From the NCBI RefSeq assembly GCF_000003605.2, contig NW_003151253.1, forward strand, positions 1,082,598-1,116,440: a DNA stretch of 33,843 bases. The letters run 5' to 3'. A model generated the notes under the pieces. That model made no database searches and was not told the origin of the DNA. It saw only the letters and a program-made list of their open reading frames with translations. Source of the stretch: Saccoglossus kowalevskii. Taxonomy: Eukaryota; Hemichordata; Enteropneusta; Harrimaniidae. A program made the translations under genes and the position numbers. Each line of letters starts with the position of its first letter. The first letter of the stretch is position 1. Of this stretch, positions 13,284 to 24,225 are shown piece by piece.

Positions 13284-15361
13284 ATCAGAATGGAAGTGAG
13301 GCTGCTGGTGAAGTAAAGGAGAACATCAGTGGAGACCAAGAAGAAAATATCGCCATGGACAACGATGATCAGCCCACAAAAGAATCAGAGCAGCGTAACC
13401 TGAAACGTCCACTTGAAGATGAACAGAATAATCGTAATCTGAACGAGACTCCCCGACAGCGGCCACGCAAGAGGAAAAAGGTTCCGGGACCAGTGTTACC
13501 GAAAAATGCATTGATGCAGCTGAATGAGATTCGACCAGGTTTACAGTTTAAGTTTGTTTCGCAGAGTGGTCCGGTTCACGCGCCAACGTTTGTAATGTCG
13601 GTGGAGGTTAATGGTCAGATGTTTGAAGGTATCGGAACAACTAAAAAGAAAGCCAAATTGCAGGCTGCCGAGAAGGCATTGCGGTCATTCGTCCAGTTTC
13701 CCAATGCGTCAGAAGCCCATCGTGCAATGGGACGCCATATCATTACGTCTGATTTTACCTCAGACGCGATGGACCTCAGCGATGTGTGTCTATTTAATAC
13801 ATTTGAATCATCGCAAATGGCTGCCGGAAAAGAAATTGAAATGAGCATAACCGAACAGCCAATGGAAGAAAAAGTTCAAACTCATAACGGTACTCATCAA
13901 GAAATACCGCCCGCTGCTCTAAGTACCGGTCCCACACTACGGACACCACTATCATCACCCCCGCAAGGAAAGAACCCAATAATGCTATTAAATGAACTCA
14001 GACCAGGACTTAAGTACGAATTTGTGTCGGAGACCGGCGAGAGTCACGCAAAGAATTTTGTAATGTCAGTTGTCATTGACGGACAAAATTTCACTGGCTC
14101 TGCCAGAAATAAGAAAATGGCCAAAGCACGTGCTGCTCAGGCAGCTCTTTCCAAGATTTATAATTTGATGCCAGCCACTGCTCCTGGTCTTCAGCCAATT
14201 CCAAGTGATAACACGCAACTACAGACACCGCAAGTGCTCGCTGATCTTGTGCATAAGCTAGTACTGACTAAATTTGGAGAGTTAACGGATAATTTTACAT
14301 CTCCATATGCAAGGAGGAAAGTTCTTGCGGGTGTTGTCATGACACATGGTCCCGAGATGAATGATGCGAAAGTAATATGTGTATCGACCGGTACAAAATG
14401 CATCAATGGAGAGTACATGTCAGATCAGGGTCTGGCGTTAAATGACTGTCATGCTGAAATAGTCACACGACGATCGTTAGTGCATTATTTGTATACTCAG
14501 CTTGAGTTGCATTTAACAAACGAAGGTGACAAGTCGATATTTCAACCATGTGATGACGGACATGGATACAAGCTACGTGAAGATGTCCTGTTTCATCTTT
14601 ACATCAGTACCTCACCATGTGGTGATGCCAGGATTTTCTCTCCTCATGAGACAACTAGTGAAGGTGACTCTACTGATCGGCACCCGAATCGCAAAGCACG
14701 TGGACAATTACGTACTAAGATAGAATCCGGTGAAGGAACAATTCCTGTGAAACCAGACTCTTCGATTCAGACGTGGGATGGGGTCCTTCAGGGAGAACGC
14801 TTGCTGACCATGTCATGCAGTGATAAAATTGCTCGGTGGAACGTACTTGGAATACAAGGTGCTCTTCTCAGTAATTTTATTGAGCCTGTTTACCTGTCTG
14901 GAATCATCCTTGGATCGTTGTACCATTCTGATCATCTATCAAGAGCGGTTTACTGTCGTTCAGCTGAAATCGAAGACCTCCCGAGGTTATTTAGACTCAA
15001 TAAACCTCTGCTTTGTGGGATCAGCAACACAGAAAGTCGACAACCCGGAAAAGCCCCCAACTTCAGTATTAACTGGATGGTGACGGATGATGGAATGGAG
15101 ATAATCAATGCGATGACAGGAAAAGACGACCATGGTCGTGCTTCCAGAATATCTAAACATGCCTTGTACCAGCATTTTAAGCAGCTGTATGGAAAAATAT
15201 CCACCCTGACGCAAGAAACCCGGAAGCCGCAATGTTATAGCGAGGCTAAAGCTATGGCTGTGGATTACCAAGAAGCCAAGATACAAATGGTGAAGACATT
15301 TCAAAAAGCAGGATTAGGCACATGGGTAAAAAAGCCAATCGAGCAAGACCAATTTGTGTAA
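13284..15361 (+). CDS. ADARB1: ADAR2-type double-stranded RNA adenosine deaminase, large 3' exon
   Basis: The product converts adenosine to inosine in double-stranded RNA, normally in the nucleus. Counting from the ATG at 13355 (668 residues, context gccATGG), the order is an acidic N-terminus, a basic cluster RPRKRKK that could be a nuclear localisation signal, dsRBD1 (about 48-112, with KKKAK), a linker, dsRBD2 (about 206-272, with [10 protein letters not shown]), then the deaminase (about 285-665). Zinc ligands and catalytic Glu are present: His366 and Glu368 in CHAEI, Cys422 in SPCGDAR, Cys488 in MSCSDK. Glu460 in SGEGT matches the base-flipping Glu488 of human ADAR2, and RWN and the C-terminal KPIEQDQF fit the inositol hexakisphosphate pocket. 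So it should be active, unlike ADARB2. The frame is also open from the acceptor to 13355, so translation may start in an earlier exon; one base of the split codon at 13284 would come from there. It matches ADARB1 closely but probably represents the single ADAR2 of an invertebrate. No intron interrupts the core. Confidence 0.96.
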
Positions 15362-15987
15362 TGGTCGTCTGTTTTGAAATTATGCAGTTGCAATTTTGGC
15401 TTCTCATTAAAAATCAGCATTGTTTTTGTATCAAAATTATCAATGCATGATTCATTTTTCAAAAGCTGTTTTGCACAACTATTTTGTCTTTTGCTGCAAG
15501 TGCAGTGGCGTTATCAACATGAAATGAAATCAGACTTGCTGTCTCCGCAGCTTACAAACTGTTAGTATATGGTGCCATTTTTCTTATCGTTAATTTTTTT
15601 TTAAATATGGACTTTAGTCTGCAACGGGATTGGCTTCCTTTGCACTAGATAAATCTCTCCCAATATAATGGGGCAGTGTTACGATGTATTTGCATCACGA
15701 GATAGGGTTGGATGGGAACAATTCAATTACAGGCGAAGAGAGCGAAATGAGAATATTGTAGCGATTTTAGTTGACATCACCGTATTATGAAAATGCAAAA
15801 TGTGGGCAACTTTAATTGACTATTGTCAGAACTTGATTTGTGAACTGTCATTGCTAGCTGAAAATTAATACTATATTGAGGTCATTGACCTTGTAGAGGT
15901 CAAAGGTTAGCTTAGAAAGGGATCTGAGGCGGCTTATATGATACTGATTTTTTTCTTCACAGAGAAATGTCTGACATTTGGAAATAA
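15362..15987 (+). other. Probable 3' untranslated region of ADAR
   Basis: The sequence turns AT-rich immediately after the TAA stop. Candidate polyadenylation hexamers are ATTAAA at 15407-15412 and AATAAA at 15982-15987. The second would give a 3' UTR of about 0.6 kb. Neither is proven, and the true end may lie further downstream. Confidence 0.45.
15879..15909. promoter_or_regulatory. Adjacent IR1 and DR1 nuclear-receptor-like half-sites
   Basis: AGGTCATTGACCT at 15879-15891 is a perfect inverted pair of AGGTCA half-sites with one spacer base. Six bases later AGGTCAAAGGTTA at 15897-15909 is a direct pair with one spacer base (second half-site AGGTTA). Such spacings are bound by RXR, HNF4, COUP-TF or EcR-type receptors in animals. 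Binding here is inference from the motif only. Confidence 0.4.
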
Positions 15988-17496
15988 ATTGTAAATTTTG
16001 CGTATGACGGGCATGAAAAAAGTTGAACTTTACGTTTGTTATAGCATTTATTTGGATTATTACCTTCTATGTGATTACAGGTTTGTCAATGGGTGAAAAA
16101 TATTTACTTGCCAGAAGTCAGTTGCTATGACAACATATCAAAAAAAACGAGTTAGGTGAAAGCCTCAGAAGTTAGCATAATAAGACAAAGTTTTTTTTTT
16201 TAATATTTAATTTAATTTAGCCATAATGGAGTTTTAGTTTGACTCAAATTTTAATTCAAAACTTAAGGTTTTCTTTCATTTTTTTTGTCAGTTTTGATAT
16301 TTTTTCAGAATATACAAATATTTTATCTCATTTTTGATTTGGAAGTCTTGTGTATTATCCTGATCATGTGATAATTGAAGACCAATCAGATTAGAGATTT
16401 TATGACAATTTGCATAGTCACTGATGGGATGACAAATCTTATAGATTTTCAATGACTGGCTGTTTCACTTTTTGTTTTGCTGTTGGTGATAACTTGGAGT
16501 ATAGCCCTCTGTGGCTGAAATGAATATTGATTTTGTTTACTAGATATTTTGATCATATGTAAAAAATTATAAATTGTCTCATTTCGATCTAGAAAAAACC
16601 CTTTGCGTTAAGATTTTTTGCGGGAAATACAGCTGTTGAGCTCAATCTGGCAGTGATAATTATGTTGGGAGAAAATGAGCATGTTCATTGTTGTCATAAC
16701 AACAGCATTCATGTGACGTGAGGATGGTAGTTGGATATGTTTGCTTGGGGGCATTGGTTTGTACGATAATCTGTAATAACCAAGTTATCTATATTGACAG
16801 GAACCCATCAGTACATGTCGGCTATGCTCCCAGTGGGATATCTAAAGGTAATTACCGCCATTCACGTGCACGTGCGTTTGACAAATGAGGTCAATAAGTC
16901 ATTCATTACCTCAACAAATTCATGTTGTAAACCGATATTATCTTACTTTTTGGCATATAATGAATGTGGTAGAGCTATAATTTTGTTTTTTACCACTTTT
17001 TCTTAACCTAATTTCAGAATTTTCTTTATTGATCTGCCATACCCAAGATGCCTACCCAGAATTCTCCCCATTACCCACAATTCCACTGCAGCACAATTTT
17101 CTCTTCATTTTTTCGGTTCAATTATCCTGTAAACGAAAAATTTAATTTATGGCTTAAAAAAACAAAATCGAGATTTCGCACAACAGGAGATTGACAAATA
17201 TTCAATTCATGACTCACAAAATGGTACAAAGTATGCTGTGGGATTGTGATATCAGACCAATCATATAAACTGAGGGTTACAGGCATCTGTGTTGTCTATG
17301 ATATCAGACATATTGCCATATATAATATATTATTGCATATTATTTGATTGGTTCAGACAGTTGAAAGTTTTTTAATATGCCACATGGGGTTACTTGGCTG
17401 ACTGCAGACGGTTGCAAATAAGCATATTCTTATACGAGTAAAACAAAATATTGGACTGGTACACCCACATTGGGTGGTGATTGTAATGGAGTGTTG
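15988..17496. other. AT-rich stretch downstream of ADAR, no gene recognised
   Basis: No exon could be supported. Two palindromic sites fit the RFX X-box consensus RYYNYYATRRNRAC: GTTGCTATGACAAC at 16121-16134 and GTTGTCATAACAAC at 16690-16703. A 47-bp interval at 16801-16847 is flanked by good-looking splice signals but its coding content is unrecognised. Confidence 0.5.
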
Positions 17497-17645
17497 CATG
17501 CTAATGAGGCAGGCCATATAAGGAAATTATAGTGACTGAGTATGCTAATGAGCCAGACTATATAGGGAAATTATAGTTACTGAGTATGCTAATGAACCAG
17601 TCCATAGAAGGTAATTATAGTGACCCAATATGCTAATTAGCCAGT
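17497..17645. repeat. 44-bp tandem repeat, about 3.4 copies
   Basis: The phrase 'atgctaatga' recurs at 17498, 17542, 17586 and 17630, a 44-bp step. Each is followed by 'ccag' and then 'aattatagtgac' or a close variant. The copies have diverged by several substitutions each. Confidence 0.85.
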
Positions 17646-18827
17646 CTTCATTAAGACTACTGATACATAAGAATTTGAATTAATTAATGGAAACAAAAAT
17701 TGGCTTTACAAGTTTTTTTTAATAACAAATTTGTTGGTGCCCATGTTTTAGTAAGACATCTTCCATTCTCTAAAAGAGCACAATGTTTTTTTCTTGTTTT
17801 TACTTTAAGAATTTAGATTTTTGCTTGTACTAGATGTTATATTGTGTCATGTATTTTTCTGATCTGTTCAAATCCAAAGATATTTTATATAATTCTATGG
17901 GGGCATTTCAAAACCAAAAGAAGTTGGGTATTTTGTTGGAATTTTAATCTTATGCCAATAATTAATGAATAGAAACTAATTTGTTCAATCTTTGTTTGTA
18001 TTTTGTTTTCTCCAATCATTTTATTTATAATTTATAAAAGACAGCTTATGGGTTTTCAGTTACCATAAATTAATGCATTTGGGGTGTCTTAATGTCAAAT
18101 TGACTCCCTAACTTGGTGGATAAATTCAAGATGGCTCCATTTGCACAGTTGCGATCCAACATTTTCGTTTCCTAGCTGGTCATGTGACAACACTTGCTTA
18201 AAACATGTGTGGTAAACAATGTCATGGTTCATAGTTTTGTCTTGAACCATGGCATTTATGCAGTTAGCTGTTAGTCAGTTAGCTAGGGGATTCAAATCAG
18301 AGCCCCCTAACACATGCATTAAACTATGGCATCAGGTTTTAATATTCAAAAAGCAAATGGTAGTGTCTTATTGTGTTCAAACAACATACATGAATCCACA
18401 TTTTACAAGGCTATATTAACTGCACAGTTCTGACAATGAACAATCAGTCCTCTATTTTCAAATTATAGCTGTAGTCTCCAGCAATTTTCGTTATTTTAGT
18501 TTTTGTCAAATGTATTTTTTTTACAAAACAAAGTGATTGCTTATTAGTGAAAGTTTAAAATGTATATTTCTTAGTGTCTTTTTCTATATAAAAAACATTA
18601 TTCACTGTTTAATTCTGTATAATTTGGCTCAGTGCAGAGAGAAATTTGTAAGAAATGAACTGATGTTACTATTTCATAATTACTGTAATGTTATGGAATT
18701 AGTTGCTATAGCGATGATCTAGTCATGCTTATCTTTGCATATTAAATGTGGTGACGATTTCATAATGTCTTGTCTCTTTCATTAGTTTGAATCTTGTTGC
18801 CTTATGTTCGTATTTGCCAACCAAGCC
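17646..18827. other. AT-rich non-coding stretch, no gene recognised
   Basis: Unique AT-rich sequence with long T-runs. No family-like protein, RNA gene or transposon end was seen. Confidence 0.5.
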
Positions 18828-20255
18828 TTGTAGAATGCCTTGTAACATGTATATGCCAAGATATGAATATGTAGAATGCCCTGTAACATGTATATACCAA
18901 GATATGAATATGTAGAATGCCCTGTAACATGTATATGCCAAGATGTGAATGTGTAGAATACTCTGTAACATGCATATGCCAAGATATGAATATGTAGAAT
19001 GCCCTGTAACGTGTATATCCCAAGATGTGAATGTGTAGAATGCCCTGTAACATGTATATGCCAAGATGTGAATGTGTAGAATGCTCTCTACATGCATATG
19101 CCAAGATATGAATATGTAGAATGCCCTGTAACATGTATATGCCAAGATGTGAATGTGTAGAATGCTCTGTAACATGCATATGCCAAGATGTGAATGTGTA
19201 GAATGCCCTGTAACATGTATATCCCAAGATGTGAATGTGTAGAATGCCCTGTAACATGTATATCCCAAGATATGAATATGTAGAATGCCCTGTAACATGT
19301 ATATCCCAAGATGTGAATGTGTAGAATGCCCTGTAACATGTATATGCCAAGATGTGAATGTGTAGAATGCTCTGTAACATGCATATGCCAAGATGTGAAT
19401 GTGTAGAATGCCCTGTAACATGTATATCCCAAGATATGAATATGTAGAATGCCCTGTAACATGCATATGCCAAGATGTGAATGTGTAGAATGCCCTGTAA
19501 TATGTATATCCCAAGATATGAATATGTCGAATGCCCTGTAACATGCATATGCCAAGATATGAATATGTAGAATGCCCTGTAACATGCATATGCCAAGATA
19601 TGAATATGTAGAATGCCCTGTAACATGCATATGCCAAGATATGAATATGTAGAATGCCCTGTAACATGCATATGCCAAGATATGAATATGTAGAATGCCC
19701 TGTAACATGTATATGCCAAGATGTGAATGTGTAGAATGCTCTCTACATGCATATGCCAAGATATGAATATGTAGAATGCCCTGTAACATGTATATGCCAA
19801 GATGTGAATGTGTAGAATGCCCTGTAACATGTATATCCCAAGATATGAATATGTAGAATGCCCTGTAACATGTATATCCCAAGATGTGAATGTGTAGAAT
19901 GCCCTGTAACATGTATATGCCAAGATGTGAATGTGTAGAATGCTCTGTAACATGCATATGCCAAGATGTGAATGTGTAGAATGCTCTGTAACATGCATAT
20001 GCCAAGATGTGAATGTGTAGAATGCCCTGTAACATGTATATGCCAAGATGTGAATGTGTAGAATGCTCTGTAATATGCATATGCCAAGATGTGAATGTGT
20101 AGAATGCCCTGTAACATGTATATCCCAAGATATGAATATGTAGAATGCCCTGTAACATGTATATGCCAAGATGTGAATGTGTAGAATGCCCTGTAACATG
20201 TATATGCCAAGATGTGAATGTGTAGAATGCTTATAAAATGTATATGCCAAGTTGT
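18828..20255. repeat. 41-bp minisatellite, about 34 copies
   Basis: A 41-bp unit ('tagaatgccctgtaacatg' followed by 'tatatgccaagatatgaatatg') is repeated head to tail across 1.4 kb. Variation is confined to a few sites: catgtatatgcc, catgcatatgcc or catgtatatccc; ccctg or ctctg; and a linked pair, gatAtgaatAtg or gatGtgaatGtg. Two units, near 19084 and 19740, lack 3 bp (ctctacatg instead of ctctgtaacatg). Because 41 is not a multiple of three and the unit lacks stops on the minus strand, all three minus frames stay open for long distances. These open frames are artefacts. Confidence 0.96.
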
Positions 20256-22258
20256 ATGTTATGTCTAGTCACTACTTAATTTTGGCTCATTCAATAAAAA
20301 ATACAAATAGCATCACTATCTAATTGTTGTACTGCACGGTACCTCAATTTAGTGTAATGGCCGTACACTCTATCTGATTGCATGCATAATTACTTTGTAT
20401 ATTTATATATATATACACTCTTGGCACCTGGAAATCAGATCATTACCAGAGTGGATATTTGTATCTAGTTTTTCCCTTGTGCTACTAACATTAGTTTCAA
20501 TAACTCTTCAGCACTTTCCTTGGGAAGATATTTGTGGAGCCCTCTATGGCCAGACATTATGTTGAACCAAGCCTGCCATAGAGGGCGTCATGTAGAAAAC
20601 TAATGCCTGTTTGCAAACAATGATACGAATATCAATAACACATTGTTATAGTTACCACTTTAGTATTCACTATTCCTGTGAGTAACTTTATATTAACCAA
20701 AATAAACATCGAGAACAAATGACAAGTTTGGCATTTTCTCAGTAGTGATTAAATCTTGTACACTGCAAATACAAAAAAATATTCCAGGAGATTATATATT
20801 GATTAATACCAAATATGATGGTTTTAACAAAGAATAAAAAGTGTCACCTGTCAGTAATATGGGGTTGAACTTATCAAGACTTTGATACACATAAAACAAA
20901 AGATAAGTGTGTGACATAACTGAACTATAGAGGGCGAGATAAGTATACTGTCCATTGCAAAGCTGTATTTACACCCACTCTACAGGATATATTTTTTTCT
21001 GCAAATTATTCAATTTGATTTCATTACCTTTGAAGTGCCATAATATTGGTGGAAAAATGTGCCTATTTATATGCATTTTGAACCAAATTGTTGAGAAAAT
21101 CTTAAAAAATTCTGTAGATTTTCTTTTGTGAATAATAACACAAGTTGACTTTGATGCTAAAAACATATCACTATCTCAAGACTTTGTCTTGTTGCATTAA
21201 TTACAGTAAACTGTTAAATTTTCGGCAATAGAAATGTTTCGTAGTTTTGTCATAGCATTTACAAGTCGTTGTGACCATAGCCTGTTTACCTACATATGGT
21301 TGTGTGGGTCCTTTCCCCAACAGTCTAGAATTGTTGCTTAGACTTTTCTTGACAATTCATATTTATTCCAACGTCTCTGTGAACTATCGGTTTGATACAC
21401 TATGTAGGGGAAATGTACAACTGTCATCCAGTGCTAGGAAAATTAGCATATTCAAATTAGCAGCTATATTTATCAGCCAATCAACATCATGGATAATCAA
21501 CTGACATTGAACGAAAAATTTAGGTACCAATTCCAGTTATGGAGAAGTTGTATGAAACAGTAGGCGAGTAATCAGGCTAGTATGACCTCAGTCTTCAGGA
21601 CTCAAGTTAAGTTTCACTGCCACAGATTTTTGTCTCTCGATTGTTCGGTACGAGTTATGAAAATTCCTGATTAAAGTGTGACATAAAGGCTCCATGCAAA
21701 GTACACAAATGCGTTTCACATGAAATTTAAAAATGAAGCACAGCGATTGTGAACGCTGTCATATTGTTTGTACCATGGCCATCTTGAATTGGCCATTCTA
21801 GAATTTTCAGGGTTATATTGTGTAATCAAATTACAGAAACCGGACATTAAGCTATGCATATTCACATCAGCATTTTGATTGGTCAAAACCAAATTGTAAA
21901 AGTCATGTTCATGCAGCAAGGTGTCGAGCATTAGAAACCGGGGGAAATGAAATCAGTGTCGGCAGAACATTTGTTCTTGAATGCCCCAACATATTCTCCC
22001 TGCAACACCTTGCATGAATATTTTTTCTAAAATCAATGTTTATCAACACAAATTTCGCACATGCGTGGCGCGATGACTACCGCCCTTTACTAGTAACCCT
22101 TTACATGTGCGAGCAGAGTGGCCATTGGAGGAGATTCATTCAAATGAGACAAATATTGTCAGTATCTGGGCATGCAATTTTATTTGCATATTTACCTGAC
22201 ATTACAAATACATCCAAGTTACATCATTAATTTATACCAAAATAACAATGAATGATCA
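20256..22258. other. Non-coding stretch between the minisatellite and the MITE
   Basis: No exon recognised. It contains a short TA-rich run (about 20400-20415) and a perfect 12-bp inverted repeat (20539-20550 and 20575-20586). The stretch lies between the two convergent genes and is probably intergenic. Confidence 0.5.
20539..20586. repeat. Perfect 12-bp inverted repeat built on 'agagggc'
   Basis: GCCCTCTATGGC at 20539-20550 is the exact reverse complement of GCCATAGAGGGC at 20575-20586, with a 24-bp spacer. It uses the same TAGAGGGC phrase that fills the intronic arrays of the WDR37 gene, but here in opposed orientation. Confidence 0.8.
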
Positions 22259-22670
22259 GTACTAACAGAGGTACATTACTTGGGATTTGTAACTACGGTG
22301 ACATGATACCAAGATCCCGTCACAATCTCGCTCTCGCATAAGCGTTCCAACTCAGAAAAATGCAAATGCGCATGCCCGAGGTAACTAGGATACTGGGATG
22401 TCCAGGTGGATCAAAATAGCTGCCCATGATACGACGGATTACGAGAACTATATTTTCTGTACATTTTCAATGTATTACATTTTTCACTATGATAGTGGCA
22501 AGAAAAGTTTTATTTTTTCATTACAAACCTTGAACATTGATATATGTCATGTCAGAAGATCGTAGCCTCAGTCTCGCTATCTACGAGAAGAGACTTGAAT
22601 GGGATCTTGACATGTCACCATACAGTACTATGCGAGTTGCAAACCCCAAGTAATGTACCTCTGGTACTAA
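22259..22670. mobile_element. Non-autonomous DNA transposon (MITE) with TIRs and TSD
   Basis: The element occupies 22266-22663 (398 bp). Its left end CAGAGGTACATTACTTGGG is matched exactly by the reverse complement of the right end. The match continues with few changes to about 29 bp, and after an insertion in the right arm resumes with GGTGACATG and AAGATCCC. The heptamer GTACTAA flanks it on both sides (22259-22265 and 22664-22670) as a target-site duplication. No transposase is encoded. CAGAG-type ends recall hAT elements, but hAT normally makes 8-bp duplications, so the superfamily is left open. Confidence 0.88.
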
Positions 22671-23831
22671 TAACTCTTGACTACCGGTAGTATATACTAG
22701 TCTCTTGTTTGATCATTTATATCATAGAACTTGCGTGTTAAAAAACACCTCAAAACAAGTTGACTGGTTGCAAAATAACTGAATAGCATGAATGTACGCT
22801 GTTCTTTTGTGTTTGTGTTGCAGTGGCTGCGACAAAGCTTCTAACACACAGACCCTTGTCCAAGTATGAACAGATAAAAAGAGTGAGGATGGAAAAAAAA
22901 CAGTAAATGGATGTCTTGTGACCTGTCACAAAAGACCTACACACCAAAAGAAAGAAACTAAAAAATGCACTTTGTTAAAATCCAGATAGCCAATGAAATG
23001 CAATGAAATGGAGATGAAATTGCATAGATATCCCAGAATGCACAGCATTGTGAGGTCAAATACAGCAGCTGTATTAGAAGTAACTATGAAAGAAAATATT
23101 CAGAGGAATATTTCGCAAACTTTTATCTGAACACAAAGAAAATGTGACAACTTATTTAATAATAGTATCAGTGAAGCACCCCTAGTTTATTCACATTAAG
23201 CAACATTTAATAAATTAAAACACTGATTTCATGTAAATCTATCAATAATAAAACTATTTGCATTCTCAAATCTTCTATAAAAGAAAAAATGGTTAACAAA
23301 ATTTTTAATCAAACACATAACATAAATGTTTATTAATGTGGCCCTAATGATACTCCCAGCTGATACCCTGTAAACATGTAAAAATAAAAACGAAATAAAA
23401 ATAACTTCAGCTGAAAGTACACGTTTGACTATGAAACATTATTAAATTCATAAAATAAAATCATAAGTAAACTTTATGTAATGTGACCAGATGAGTTTGC
23501 CATAGCAACCAAATTATTACAATTACAATCAAATTTCACTACCATAGTTGAAGGCTAACAGTAATGATAGCGTACTAGATACGACCGCAAACCACAGTTG
23601 TCATTTACTGCAATGGAATGAATATTGAACACACACATTGTCGTCATGACGACGCTATCCAGATACAATCAGGATTACAAAATCATCCATAAAGAAATCG
23701 TAAAAATGTTATGGTTATTACATTTTCATGTTAATTAATAAAACTATACATAAATTTTCAAGCTCCATTATTAATAATATTCAGCCTCTGAAATAATAAA
23801 TAAATCTGCCACTTAATATTAAAACTTAAAT
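22671..23831. other. AT-rich non-coding stretch, no gene recognised
   Basis: No exon was recognised. GTCGTCATGACGAC at 23640-23653 is a perfect palindrome that also fits the X-box consensus. AATAAA or ATTAAA hexamers on the minus strand (for example TTTATT at about 23330) could serve the converging WDR37 transcript, but this cannot be decided. Confidence 0.45.
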
Positions 23832-24225
23832 AATACTAAAACTTATAACTAGTAAAATATCTTCTCAAGGGCTTTGTTTAGGCAATCTACTTTTATGTGA
23901 ATCGCAATAAGTTGCCAAAAATAATTTATATTTAATTATAATTCACAATTTTAAGATGTCTATCATTGTCCACACTGTACCACGTCCAAGGAAGACCCAC
24001 AATTCCTTGGTGCAATTCCAAGGATTGAGAATACTAAAACTTATAACTAGTAAAATATCTTCTCAAGGGCTTTGTTTAGGCAATCTACTTTTATGTGAAT
24101 CGCAATAAGTTGCCAAAAATAATTTATATTTAATTATAATTCACAATTTTAAGATATCTATCATTGTCCACACTGTACCACGTCCAAGGAAGACCCACAA
24201 TTCCTTGGTGCAATCCCAAGGATTG
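23832..24225. repeat. 197-bp tandem duplication, two copies
   Basis: The segment 23832-24028 is repeated directly at 24029-24225. I see two differences (aagatgtct/aagatatct and caattcc/caatccc), so the duplication is recent. Each copy contains an 8-bp hairpin: CCAAGGAA, a 9-base loop, then TTCCTTGG (23986-24010 in copy 1). It lies about 1.2 kb beyond the WDR37 stop and may be in its 3' UTR or just outside it. Confidence 0.95.

Noticed and set aside
13326..15304. Several minus-strand and out-of-frame open frames inside the ADAR exon
   Set aside because: They are shadows of the ADAR frame, which matches the family over its full length.
16801..16847. Possible 47-bp exon flanked by 'ttgacag' and 'gtaatt'
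   Set aside because: The splice signals look fair, but the short translation fits no family in any frame and no partner exon was found.
18729..20250. Three overlapping minus-strand open frames of 312, 482 and 356 codons across the 41-bp array
   Set aside because: They are the same repeat read in three frames. The period of 41 is not divisible by three and the unit lacks stops, so all frames stay open. There is no start context, splice signal or family resemblance.
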